From the NCBI GenBank assembly GCA_027578815.1, contig JANBTH010000133.1:1-32033 (forward strand): a DNA stretch of 32,033 nucleotides. Reading direction: 5' to 3'. The DNA is from Coemansia sp. RSA 1804 (lineage: Eukaryota; Kickxellomycota; Kickxellomycetes; Kickxellales; Kickxellaceae). Shown one piece after another: positions 8,407 through 17,409 of the stretch (position 1 is its first letter; each line of letters begins with the position of its first letter). Under the pieces are notes generated by a model, which saw only the letters and a program-made list of their open reading frames with translations, was not told the DNA's origin and did not search any database. A program made the position numbers and the translations under genes.

Positions 8407-9540
8407 TTATCTTCTGCCACGGGAAATCGAGCGGCTGCGTCCGAATCTTCTGCCGCGATAGTTGCCGTATCTGGGAGACGGCGAGCGGCTAAAGTTCCTT
8501 GATCTTCCACCACGGCGATAACGCTCAGGCGACCGGGGCCGCATAGCTGGCGAGCGCCTGTCGCGCGAGAAGCGTCTTCTGCGGAAAGGCGATGGCGACC
8601 GGGCGTATCTGCCTCCACGTGGCGGCATCATCGGCGAAGGCGAGCGTGAGAACCTGCGGCCGCCGTCTCTGGGCCCACGACGGCGCCCAACATCGCGATC
8701 CTGACGTCCGTTGGCGCCGCGCCTTCTGCGACCGCTCCTTCCTCCTCTCTTCTTGCGACCTCCGCCGCCGCCGCCGCCGCCCCTTTGTCCTGTGGACTTT
8801 CTGCCCTGCTCGTCCAACTTTACTTCAATCTTCTCGCCATCGATCATCGCTCCATTCATGTAATCGCACGCCTTCTGCGCATCTGCCACCTGCTCGAAAT
8901 CAAGCATCGCCACAAACACCCCGCGGGTCTGCTTGCTGCTGCGGATCCTCGCCCAATGCTTACCGATGGTAATCCGCCCAATCTCTCCGTACTGACCAAA
9001 TATCTCGCGTAAATGATCTCTGTTTACGCTATCTGTGATTCCATACACGATAATGAGCGGCCGCGCTGGTTTTGGCGGTCCACCAGGCGACGGCTCGCGT
9101 CCGCGTCTAGGCCCAGGGCTGCGGCTACGGCTGCGACTGCGTGGAGACCGTCCGCGACCAAATCGTCCACCGTTTCTTGGTCCTGGACTGCGCGAGAACG
9201 ACCGTCCACGACTGATGCTTCTGCTACGGCTACGGCTGACACTTCTGCTAAAACTTCTGCTGCGACTGCGACTGCGACTAATGCTTCGGCTTCGGCTTCT
9301 GCTTCTACTTCTGCTGTAGCTAGGGCTGCGGCTGTATCCTGGGCTACGGCTCGGACTCCTGCTGTAATCCCTGTATCTAGCTGGCTCTTTTTCCCCACCA
9401 CGATCATCGTAACCTCTGCTGCCGTTCGCTTCTTCTCTTGGCGACAGCGGTGAGTACGCCTCTCTACGACCAGGCGAATACGAGCGCGAGCGCGATCTTG
9501 ATCTCATGTCTGCGTCTTCCTGGCTAAAAGGTCTTGACAT
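8407..9540 (-). CDS. RNPS1-like SR-type RNA-binding protein
   Basis: This 377-residue protein starts at the ATG at 9538-9540. Residues about 12-155 form an RS domain (many SR/RS dipeptides in SRSRSRS-type runs, plus SP sites for SR kinases). One RNA-recognition motif spans about 161-242, with RNP2 LIIVYG (162-167) and RNP1 RGVFVAML (206-213). It is followed by a Gly-rich and Arg-rich tail (GGGGGGGG, then RKKRGGRSGRRRR) and a second RS region. The RRM wording (TDSVNRDHLREIFGQYGEI ... DYMNGAMIDGEKIEVKL) is closest to RNPS1, the exon-junction/ASAP complex protein that promotes splicing, rather than to Tra2. It should act in nuclear speckle-like sites and be phosphorylated on its RS regions. Presence of an SR/EJC factor implies regulated splicing even though the genes here have few introns. 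Confidence 0.85.
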   Translation of the reverse strand: MSRPFSQEDADMRSRSRSRSYSPGRREAYSPLSPREEANGSRGYDDRGGEKEPARYRDYSRSPSRSPGYSRSPSYSRSRSRSRSRSISRSRSRSRSFSRSVSRSRSRSISRGRSFSRSPGPRNGGRFGRGRSPRSRSRSRSPGPRRGREPSPGGPPKPARPLIIVYGITDSVNRDHLREIFGQYGEIGRITIGKHWARIRSSKQTRGVFVAMLDFEQVADAQKACDYMNGAMIDGEKIEVKLDEQGRKSTGQRGGGGGGGGRKKRGGRSGRRRRGANGRQDRDVGRRRGPRDGGRRFSRSPSPMMPPRGGRYARSPSPFRRRRFSRDRRSPAMRPRSPERYRRGGRSRNFSRSPSPRYGNYRGRRFGRSRSISRGRR

Positions 9541-10068
9541 TCTGATATCTAGACTGTTGTTGTAGTTGTTGCTAGCACTGCTCGCCAGTGTTTTGAATTA
9601 CGCTTGTATATCCTCGTCTCCTTGTGGAACAAACTGCTTTACTATGCCAACGTATTAATAAGGCTGCCGTCTCTATGTAGAATGCGCTGTGTGTCTAATT
9701 GTCACGTCAGCGTCCTTGATAAAGTATTTAGAGAAAACAAAGAGTTTTCACCCCACAGATTCCCTTTTTTACAAGTAGAATATAGATGACAGAGTAAGAA
9801 AAAAACCACAACTTTTCCAATTCAAAGGTAGAAACTAAAAAAGCAATATAAAATAGCCAAAGACTAGGTCTTGGAACTCAACCTTGACAACGCCTAGAAA
9901 CGCGTGTCCTTTCCTTTCATTCTTTATTGTCAAGTAAGCGGGAAGAAAAATATATTAGGCCTCAAAAAAGCCACCTTCAAGCATAACAAGGAATGTAATA
10001 ATCTATTGATTTCCAATCTGATCACGAATATACAAAAAAAAAGTTTTGATGTGTAGAAAAAAACGCGT
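9541..10068. other. Intergenic region between the RNPS1-like gene and the siroheme synthase gene
   Basis: No gene is supported. The part near 9541-9700 should be the RNPS1-like promoter, and the AT-rich part near 9780-10060 is the 3' flank of the siroheme synthase gene. Small plus-strand frames here show no protein-like character. Confidence 0.4.
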
Positions 10069-11625
10069 TTACTCGGCAGAGTGCAACCCAAGCGTCGACG
10101 GGTCAAGGTAGCGGTCCTGGATTGCAGCATCGGACAGCACGTTGACCACGTGGCCCACAACAACAAGGCCTGGAGCATTGTGTCCGACGCGCTCAACAGT
10201 GTCTACGATTGTATCCAGCGTGGCTCGCACGGTTCGCTGGTCGCCGCACCCGGCTCGCTCGACGATGGCCACAGGAAGGTCGGCGGGATGGCCGGTTTGC
10301 CGCAGCAGCTCAACAATCTGCGCCAGCCGCTTGACGGCCATCAGAACCACAAGCGTGCGCGTAGCCGTGTACTGGGGCACCGACGGAAGGTCGCCGTTTC
10401 TGTTTGCACCCGACAGCACCAGCACCTGGTCAGCGACGCCGCGATGCGTGACTGGCACACCGCAGAGCCCCGGCCCATTGATCGCGCTACTGAGTCCCGG
10501 AACCACCTCGGCCTCGTAGCCGTGGTTGCGAAAGAACAGCACCTCCTCACCACCACGCCCGTACACAAACGGATCCCCTTGCTTGAGCCGCACCACCGTC
10601 TTCCCTTTGCTCAGCTCCTCAAGCCCGCGCTTGTACAGGTCGTCTTGCGCTTCTGTTGCGGCGCCAGGGAACTTGCGAGCCGTGTATATCTCGCATTTCA
10701 CAATCTCGAGTACCGGCTCGGGGATAAGCTTGTCTGCAAGAACAATGTCTGCTCGCTTGAGCACTCTGTGCGCACGCACTGTCAGAAGCTCCGGGTCTCC
10801 TACTCCAGCGCCAACAAGAATCAGATTGCCACGCTTGCCATCGGATCCAAAGCCCCCATTAGCAATCGTTTTGGCTGGGAGCACAGGACTGGGAACACCG
10901 GAAGAGAACGACGACAATGAGCCAGCGTCTTGGGCCAAATCAATGCTCTTCGGATCGCTCTGTTTGACATACGCGTCCAGAAGATCGTCAATATTGTCAG
11001 AATCCAGCCTTGCCAGCTGCTCAATAGGCCAGTAGTCGCACAGCTGAGTGAGCCAGGTCATCCTGCGCTTACTGTTCTCTGGCTTTGGATCCGCCTCCCT
11101 GATGCGCTTGCGCAGCCGTCCAATCTGCTCTACCGCCAGCCCCGTGCCCCTAGGCAGAGCAGAGGCTATTTGTCGTCTAATTCTATTTGCCAGTCGCGGT
11201 GCCTTCGAGTTAGTGCTGACTGCCACCTGAACCGAATGGTCGCGGTGTGTCGACATGAACCAAAAGTCACAAAGATCATTAATGTCCGCCGCGTTTACGG
11301 GAATCCGCTTGTCCTTGCACAGATCGGCAATCCGCCGCGACTCTTGTGCATCGCCAATTGCTGTCAGCACCATGTTGGCACCATCCAGGTCGCCATCCTC
11401 AAACTTGCGCTCGTGCCATGTGATCTGTTTCTTTGCTGCACGGTACTTGAGCTCGGCACACAGATCGGGTGCAACCACAGTTACTTGTGCATCTGCTTCG
11501 AGTGCATTAAATACACGGCCGGCGGCTACGCTCCCCCCACCAACTATAAGAATCGACCGCTCCTTTGCCTGCCAGGCAACGATAAGAGATCCACCGCCTT
11601 GGGGATCGCGGAACGTATCAGACAT
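10069..11625 (-). CDS. MET1: Siroheme synthase, fused precorrin-2 dehydrogenase and uroporphyrinogen-III C-methyltransferase
   Basis: This is a 518-residue single-exon protein. Residues about 14-155 are a Met8/CysG N-terminal NAD-binding module: IVGGGSVAAGRV (27-38), VTVVAPD (48-54), NAADINDLCDFWF (111-123, with the conserved Asp), and VAVSTNSKAPRLANRIR. A helical segment and a Ser-rich linker follow (to about 265). Residues about 267-505 are the SAM-dependent methyltransferase: LVGAGVGDPELLT (270-282), VRLKQGDPFVYGRGGEE (345-361), VPGLSSA (375-381) and GVPVTHRG (389-396). The enzyme methylates uroporphyrinogen III twice to precorrin-2 and then oxidises it to sirohydrochlorin; ferrochelation may also be carried out by the Met8 part. 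Siroheme is the cofactor of sulfite reductase (and nitrite reductase). Budding yeast uses separate MET1 and MET8 genes; the fused layout resembles bacterial CysG. The symbol is by analogy. Confidence 0.92.
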   Translation of the reverse strand: MSDTFRDPQGGGSLIVAWQAKERSILIVGGGSVAAGRVFNALEADAQVTVVAPDLCAELKYRAAKKQITWHERKFEDGDLDGANMVLTAIGDAQESRRIADLCKDKRIPVNAADINDLCDFWFMSTHRDHSVQVAVSTNSKAPRLANRIRRQIASALPRGTGLAVEQIGRLRKRIREADPKPENSKRRMTWLTQLCDYWPIEQLARLDSDNIDDLLDAYVKQSDPKSIDLAQDAGSLSSFSSGVPSPVLPAKTIANGGFGSDGKRGNLILVGAGVGDPELLTVRAHRVLKRADIVLADKLIPEPVLEIVKCEIYTARKFPGAATEAQDDLYKRGLEELSKGKTVVRLKQGDPFVYGRGGEEVLFFRNHGYEAEVVPGLSSAINGPGLCGVPVTHRGVADQVLVLSGANRNGDLPSVPQYTATRTLVVLMAVKRLAQIVELLRQTGHPADLPVAIVERAGCGDQRTVRATLDTIVDTVERVGHNAPGLVVVGHVVNVLSDAAIQDRYLDPSTLGLHSAE

Positions 11626-12798
11626 TGTTGTTCTGTAGTAAAAAAAAGGGTATTAGAAAATAGATAAAATGATTACTAGAGTGAGGAAAGATGTGGAGAA
11701 ACCAAAGTGCATATGGGTTTTTTACTTCACAAGCGTTCTATTTTACAGAAGGAACAAAGGCTATTTATTATATTTTTCAGGGGCGGAATTGCTTTTTGTT
11801 TATTCATCTTGATAGTTTTTTATCTCCAGCTCTGGCGAACACATGGCCACAAATTGCGCAACGAATGCAGTTCTTGATTGGCTCGTTGCTGGCCCTTGTT
11901 TTGGCTTGCAAACTCTAACCTTTCTATTTCAAGGGGAAGTTTATTTCAAATCGGATACATCGGGTTTACGCTTTGAGCATTAACTACTTAATTAATAAAG
12001 ATGTCAAGAGGATAAATACCGAGATGTATTAGAAATGAAAAGATATAATCAATTTCCAATCTGCTGCTCTGATTTGTCTGAACTGAACTGGAGCCAGCGA
12101 GTATGAACCCTAAATCGTGGATCATTCCTTTTCAAATCTCTTGCTCAAAATCTACCCAGATTTGGATCAACAGTTTTATGCGACATTATGCGAATGAAAA
12201 GCCTAGCGCATTCTTACTGGCCATATGCACTATATCGGAGAACGGAGAATTTATTGATGCTCTAGTGCTGTGTATCAGTGTCACTATTGCAATTATAAAG
12301 CAGCCCCCTTCGCGCAAGGAGACCACAAAGCCTGTGTGTATACCTATGACTGTTTATTTCTAGTCGGTTTAGCAAGGATTTTCTTGAATGGCCTTTGCGT
12401 ACAGCAGCAAATCGACAGACTAAATTCACAAAGCAACATATGCTTAATTGTTCCTTATGGAAAAAGATTCACAGGCCTAATAAACATTCAGAAATTTGCC
12501 AATCGTCCAGCTCAGCGAACAAGACTAAAAACGAATAATGAAAATTCGCCGCCCATATTCCATCTTTCTAATTTATTTCTACAGAAAACAAAAAGGATAA
12601 ATCTTATTCCGAGCAGTTGGCATATATAAATGCCAGTGGAATACATGCTGTTCCTAGCTTCTTGTACAGTCGGCACTGACGTTATTAGTGGTTTTTACGC
12701 TGTACTTCTTATCTCGCCTTTGTTATTCTAAACGTTTAAATCTATCTAGTTTGTTTGTTTGAATTAATATAAAGAATACTATTTTAATTACTGCTACA
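11626..12798. promoter_or_regulatory. Divergent promoter region of the siroheme synthase and first MFS genes
   Basis: There are 1.17 kb between divergent starts. Three short plus-strand frames in it look random in composition and are not called. A TATATAAA box at 12623-12630 lies about 170 nt before the ATG of the MFS gene. GATTGG (11876-11881), the complement of a CCAAT box, is present about 250 nt upstream of the siroheme synthase start. Nothing else stands out. Confidence 0.4.
12623..12630 (+). promoter_or_regulatory. TATA box of MFS copy 1
   Basis: TATATAAA lies about 170 nt before the ATG at 12799 in otherwise AT-rich sequence, inside the symmetric context GGCATATATAAATGCC. It is a plausible core-promoter element; no transcript data are available. 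Confidence 0.4.
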
Positions 12799-14208
12799 AT
12801 GACCGAAAGCCCAGCAAATCCCGCGCTGAACGCGATAGCAGCCGCGAGTACGGTATCTGCTAGTGAATCTGAGTCAAGCAAACGGGAAAGTCCCGAATTC
12901 AAAGAGACTGTGGATGACAATTCTAACCGCCTGGAAACTAATACAGATGACCCACAAAACTCGGTACGACCGCCGGACTGTGCATTTGGGTGGATTCCGA
13001 CTCTGGCGGTTATGATCAACAACATGTTCACATTTGGTGCATCCAACTCCTATGGCGTGTTTTCTACATATTATCTCAACATCAAGTTCCCGGACACCCC
13101 GGCAACAACGTTAGCATGGATTGGTACGTTTATTACAATGCTCATGCTATCGTGCAGTGTTGTCACTGGAGCGTTGGCCGATAAGATCGGGTACCGTCCA
13201 ACTGCATACATTGGAACCGTTCTATGCACAGCAGCATACATTCTTGCATCTTTTTCGGATGAGGTCTGGCAGCTGATTCTAACTCAGGGAGTGCTGCTTG
13301 GAATTGGAGCGTCATTTATTTTTGCACCAAGCACATCAATAGCGCCACAATGGTTTGAGAAGCATAGAGGATTGGCTTCGGGAGTTGCTGTTTCTGGAAG
13401 CAGTCTTGGTGGTCTATGGTTCACTGCAGCAACCCAGGCAATGCTCGACAGTTTGGGTGCTAAATGGACACTGCGGATTCTTGGATTTATTACACTCGGT
13501 GTTACAAGCATAATGAATCTATTGTATTTTAGGCGCGTGCCACCTAAGCCTCGTAAACGTTTATTCGAATTTGGTGCTATCAAACGCCTAACATTCTGGC
13601 TGGTTTCTCTTGAACTGTTCTCCGTGTATACTGGATACTGGGCTTTGACCTTTTACATTGGCACCACCGCTCGTTTGCTTGGCGGATCTATGCAGGATGG
13701 CTCGAATCTGCTGCTTGTCCTGAACGCAGGTAGTGCCGTCGGCCGGGTTCTTGCTGGCGTTGTCGCTGATAAATTTGGAAACATCAACACACTGCTTGTC
13801 AGTCTGACGCTTACGGTAATTATTGAAATGCCTCTGTGGATGAAGGCGAAAACCATAGCACCACTATATGTTCTGTGTGTATTGTATGGCATGATATCAC
13901 CAACGTTTATCTCTGTCAATCCAGTTATCGTAGCAACCCAGTTTGACCCTAGCATGCTTGCAAGTGTAATGGGAATGGCAAATGTATTCTCTGGTATTGG
14001 TGTTCTTACAGGTAACTTGTCGCAAGGCGCAATATTTGACAAATATGACAAGCGTGAACAGTTTACGAACGTTATCATATTTAGCGGCATGTTTATTCTA
14101 TTTGCTAGCTTGATTACATTCATTATACGCAATCACATTGTGCGCCAACTGTACCGTAGACAAGGTATAAACCTCACAGCAAGAAGATATTTTCTTCAAA
14201 AGATTTGA
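12799..14208 (+). CDS. MFS transporter, monocarboxylate-transporter (MCH/SLC16) type, copy 1
   Basis: This 469-residue single-exon protein has a hydrophilic N-terminus of about 55 residues and then about 12 hydrophobic segments. The first one is preceded by RPPDCAFGW, the counterpart of the PDGGxGW signature of the MCT family. Other family features are the loop ALADKIGYRPTAY after segment 2 (MFS motif A), PQWFEKHRGLASGVAVSGSS (the R-G-x-A-x-G-x-A-x-x-G-x-x pattern) and a repeat of motif A in the second half (GVVADKFGN). It probably sits in the plasma or a vacuolar membrane and carries a small carboxylate or related solute by H+ symport; the substrate cannot be told from sequence. The tail ends RRYFLQKI. 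A nearly parallel copy follows 1.5 kb downstream on the same strand, with about 171 of 200 residues identical in a hand-counted block. Confidence 0.9.
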   Translation: MTESPANPALNAIAAASTVSASESESSKRESPEFKETVDDNSNRLETNTDDPQNSVRPPDCAFGWIPTLAVMINNMFTFGASNSYGVFSTYYLNIKFPDTPATTLAWIGTFITMLMLSCSVVTGALADKIGYRPTAYIGTVLCTAAYILASFSDEVWQLILTQGVLLGIGASFIFAPSTSIAPQWFEKHRGLASGVAVSGSSLGGLWFTAATQAMLDSLGAKWTLRILGFITLGVTSIMNLLYFRRVPPKPRKRLFEFGAIKRLTFWLVSLELFSVYTGYWALTFYIGTTARLLGGSMQDGSNLLLVLNAGSAVGRVLAGVVADKFGNINTLLVSLTLTVIIEMPLWMKAKTIAPLYVLCVLYGMISPTFISVNPVIVATQFDPSMLASVMGMANVFSGIGVLTGNLSQGAIFDKYDKREQFTNVIIFSGMFILFASLITFIIRNHIVRQLYRRQGINLTARRYFLQKI

Positions 14209-15712
14209 AGGGCTTTTTGGTGTGTATTGTAATCGCAAACGTCATGGCCTTTTTTATAACTGGAGTTTTAATTTCTACACAGCATTTTTACTCGCTTGAC
14301 AACCTCACCTTTTGTCAACAAAGAATAACAAACGAAAATTACACAAAAAAGAGAGGAAATTTGAGCCAAGCCCACGCTGGGGATTTCGAAGACCGACATG
14401 CATGAGTATGCATGCAATGGGGCAAATGCTTATCAAGTTAAAATACTCGAGTTTAATGAGACGCTCGCATCTGTGAATCTCAAAAGACAAATGCGGTCCA
14501 GTATGTCATGCAGATCCACAAGTCCGGCCCGGACATTGTCCCCGATTGCAAATAATTTATCACCGAGACTTGAATTCTTCCTCCATTCTCCCCAATTTGT
14601 TCCCACCATCACAGGGCTGCTCAGAAAAGCTGCCAAGTCGGTGCAAAAGGGTTCAAACCATCATCTAAATGTGAGAAGCTGTGATGGATAAAAAGGCTTG
14701 CCACTTACACACACACATAACCTGTCTACGGACCGAATGAGCCAGACCCAATCAGCGGTGGTTCGGGCTTTACCCCTTTTTATTTTTCTTACCCCTACAC
14801 GGTACGTGGGCTTGGTTTCTTCTCAGTATGGATTATGTTGGGGATAAGACTCGGACCGACCGTACCACATACTGCTATTCGCGGCTTGTCATAGCACTTG
14901 CAAGCTCAACAACTATGGAAATTGATATAATCAATCCAAAATAGGGTTTTCACGATTGCTTGTTTATAAATCTATCGCTGCATGCTTCTCACAAGTGTTA
15001 TCAGAACCAAGCATCAACTGCACATACACGACTATGAAAACATAACCCCACCGGTTATTCTCCGGCTCTGTTGGTGTGTGAAGCAAGTATGCATGTAAAT
15101 GTCTTCATCTAATAGAAAATTATTCCACAATTCTTTCAATAAAAACCACAAATCAATTGCTCGACAGCAGGCAATTCTTACATCATTCGGTTTTCCGTGA
15201 ATTAAGGCGATGCCCACTTCGGCTTCGCCACTTCTTCAATATCAGCAGTTCACACACATCTGGTTCCCGTGCTCACCGACGTTTACATGCCTGCGGCATT
15301 TGTGAATATATCCTTATTTACTTGTTGCCTCGGAAAATTCGCTTTATTCTCTCCAGTCATTACATAAAACTGCAAATCAGCAGCAATCAGCGATCACAAA
15401 GTCCGTCTAAGCTTGGAGAATGTACGCTTTTTGATACACGCGCGGTCATGCATTTCAGTTTCCGAATGGCTTAAAGTCCAAAACACAAAAAAATCCCACC
15501 TTTTTTCCAGCCCCTATTATATGTGCCTTCTCGCATTCACCTGCCGATTTGTTTAAAACAAGATAAGCTGGAACTGTCATGAACACAAACCATCGCAACA
15601 ATCTCCCGAGCACTCGTCTCTTCCTATTCCTCTCTGTGTAATATAATTTACCATCTGTCTACTACAATTGTCAACAACAACGCCTTATTCAACTAGCGAT
15701 ATATAGTAGCAG
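14209..15712. promoter_or_regulatory. 1.5-kb region between the two MFS copies, with CGG/CCG inverted motifs
   Basis: No gene is supported; the short frames have no recognisable character. The region contains TCCGGCCCGGA (14523-14533), an inverted repeat around one base, and CGGACCGACCG (14852-14862), a CGG-N5-CCG arrangement, with a further CGGACCGA at about 14731. Such CGG/CCG pairs are the type bound by fungal Zn(II)2Cys6 regulators. Two ACCCCT blocks (about 14769 and 14789) resemble stress-response elements. A long AC-rich run (ACACACACACATA) is near 14709. These suggest an inducible promoter for the second transporter, which is an inference. Confidence 0.4.
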
Positions 15713-17152
15713 ATGACTCTAGATCGGCCTGTCGATATTATAGCCGACACCAATACCTCGATTGAGATTCCTGATTCAAGAGATGGTGCAAATCCACAGC
15801 AAACGAGCAATGATTTCAAAAAAGACAGCAGTAAGATCGAGAGATGGGATACGACACATAGCGAAGACAGCGACACATTTGTTTCATTGGATCATTCCGA
15901 AAGACCGATTCGTCCTGCAGACTGTGCATTTGGATGGATTCCGACACTGGCAGTCATGATCAACTACATGGTCATCTTTGGCGCATCCAACTCTTATGGC
16001 GTGTTTTCTACGTATTATCTCAACATCAAGTTCCCAAACACCCCGGCAACAACCCTGGCGTGGATCGGTACTCTTGTCACCACGCTAATGTTAATGTGCA
16101 ATGTCGTCACTGGCGCATTGGCTGATAAAATTGGGTATCGCCGGACTGCATATATTGGAACCGTTCTGTGCACAACAGCATACATTCTTGCATCTTTCTC
16201 AGACAAGGTCTGGCAGCTGATACTCACCCAAGGAGCGCTGCTTGGAATTGGAACATCGTTCCTTTATGCACCAAGCATATCGATTCCACCCCAATGGTTT
16301 GAAAAACACAAAGGAATGGCGTCAGGGATTGCCATTGCTGGAAGCAGTATTGGCGGTCTATGGTTCACTGCAGCCACTCAGGCAATGCTCGACAGTCTGG
16401 GTGCTAAATGGACATTGCGAGTTCTTGGGTTTATCACATTTGGCGTAACCAGCATAATGAATCTATTGTATTTTAGGCGTGTGCCACCCAAACCTCGCAA
16501 GAACCTGTTTGATTTTGCCGCAGCCAAACACCTAACATTCTGGTTGATAGCCTTGGAAGTGTTTGCTATGCATACAGGGTTTTGGGCAATCACCTTTTAC
16601 ATTGGAACCACCGCTCGTTTGCTTGGCGGATCTATGCAGGACGGCTCAAAACTGCTGCTTGTTTTAAACGCAGGCAATGCTATTGGTCGCGCTCTTGCTG
16701 GCGTTGTCGCCGACAGATTTGGAAACATCAATACAATGCTTGTCAGCATAATACTTGCAGTCATTATTGAAATGCCACTATGGATAAGTGCAAAAAGCAT
16801 GGCACCGCTTTACGTACTGTGCGCACTGTATGGTGTGGTATCGCCGGCATTTACCTCGCTCAATCCAGTAATTGTAGCAATACAGTTTGGCCCTGATTCC
16901 CTTGCAAGTGTAATAGGAATGACAAATCAGTTTGCTGGTATTGGTGTGCTTACAGGTAACTTGTCGCAAGGTGCAATATTTGACAAATATGACAAGCGTG
17001 AGCAATTTACCAATGTAACTATATTCAGCGGCATGTTTATTCTGTTTGCTGGCTTTATTACGTTTGTTATGCGCACTCACATTGTACGCCGACTATATCG
17101 TAAGGAGGACGCCAAACTTACATTGAAGAAGTATCTTCTTCAAAAGATTTGA
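15713..17152 (+). CDS. MFS transporter, monocarboxylate-transporter (MCH/SLC16) type, copy 2
   Basis: This 479-residue paralogue of the preceding transporter also starts with a hydrophilic N-terminus (about 65 residues, little conserved with copy 1) and then has about 12 hydrophobic segments. The same markers occur: RPADCAFGW before segment 1, ALADKIGYRRTAY, PQWFEKHKGMASGIAIAGSS, GVVADRFGN, and the end KKYLLQKI. Differences cluster inside membrane segments (for instance NMFTFG to YMVIFG, and FSVYTGYW to FAMHTGFW), which could alter substrate range. The cytosolic loops are almost unchanged. The very different N-termini suggest divergence in regulation or sorting. The tandem, same-strand arrangement indicates a local duplication. 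Confidence 0.9.
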   Translation: MTLDRPVDIIADTNTSIEIPDSRDGANPQQTSNDFKKDSSKIERWDTTHSEDSDTFVSLDHSERPIRPADCAFGWIPTLAVMINYMVIFGASNSYGVFSTYYLNIKFPNTPATTLAWIGTLVTTLMLMCNVVTGALADKIGYRRTAYIGTVLCTTAYILASFSDKVWQLILTQGALLGIGTSFLYAPSISIPPQWFEKHKGMASGIAIAGSSIGGLWFTAATQAMLDSLGAKWTLRVLGFITFGVTSIMNLLYFRRVPPKPRKNLFDFAAAKHLTFWLIALEVFAMHTGFWAITFYIGTTARLLGGSMQDGSKLLLVLNAGNAIGRALAGVVADRFGNINTMLVSIILAVIIEMPLWISAKSMAPLYVLCALYGVVSPAFTSLNPVIVAIQFGPDSLASVIGMTNQFAGIGVLTGNLSQGAIFDKYDKREQFTNVTIFSGMFILFAGFITFVMRTHIVRRLYRKEDAKLTLKKYLLQKI

Positions 17153-17409
17153 GTTTTGTATATCTGGAACACTTCCCCGCTTGTATCCGTTTTTCTAGCC
17201 GATACTCCCACTTGTAATTACATTTTTCTTTTATCATTTTTTGCATATTCATTTTAGATTGCTGTTGTTTGAAAAGAAAACAGATTGTTTTTATAAATCA
17301 AAGTTGGTAGATAAAAAGCAATGGTTTAAGGTTAAACACATATATTTATTGCATTTGAAAATTGCACTAGACACCTAAAACACATAATATCTGGCTCGTG
17401 AAAACTGCA
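17153..17409. terminator. Convergent 3' flanks of the MFS copy 2 and tRNA ligase genes
   Basis: This is an AT-rich spacer between two genes that converge. TTTATT at 17345-17350 reads AATAAA on the minus strand, about 60 nt past the tRNA ligase stop, and is a likely polyadenylation signal. No coding sequence is seen. Confidence 0.45.

Noticed and set aside
8592..9453. Antisense frames across the RNPS1-like gene (126, 146 and 94 codons)
   Set aside because: They are translations of the SR-repeat complement (Ala/Thr/Ser or Leu/Arg runs) with no independent features.
10081..11667. Long plus-strand open frames (279 and 245 codons) antisense to the siroheme synthase gene
   Set aside because: They mirror a strongly conserved minus-strand enzyme, are composed of Arg, His and Gln-rich nonsense, and arise from the codon bias of the sense gene.
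12103..12629. Two overlapping plus-strand frames in the spacer before the first MFS gene
   Set aside because: The composition is random-like, with no motifs or supporting context; they lie in AT-rich promoter sequence.
14640..14670. GGTTCAAACC, a tRNA box-B-like sequence
   Set aside because: There is no box A at the right distance and no cloverleaf can be folded from the surrounding bases.
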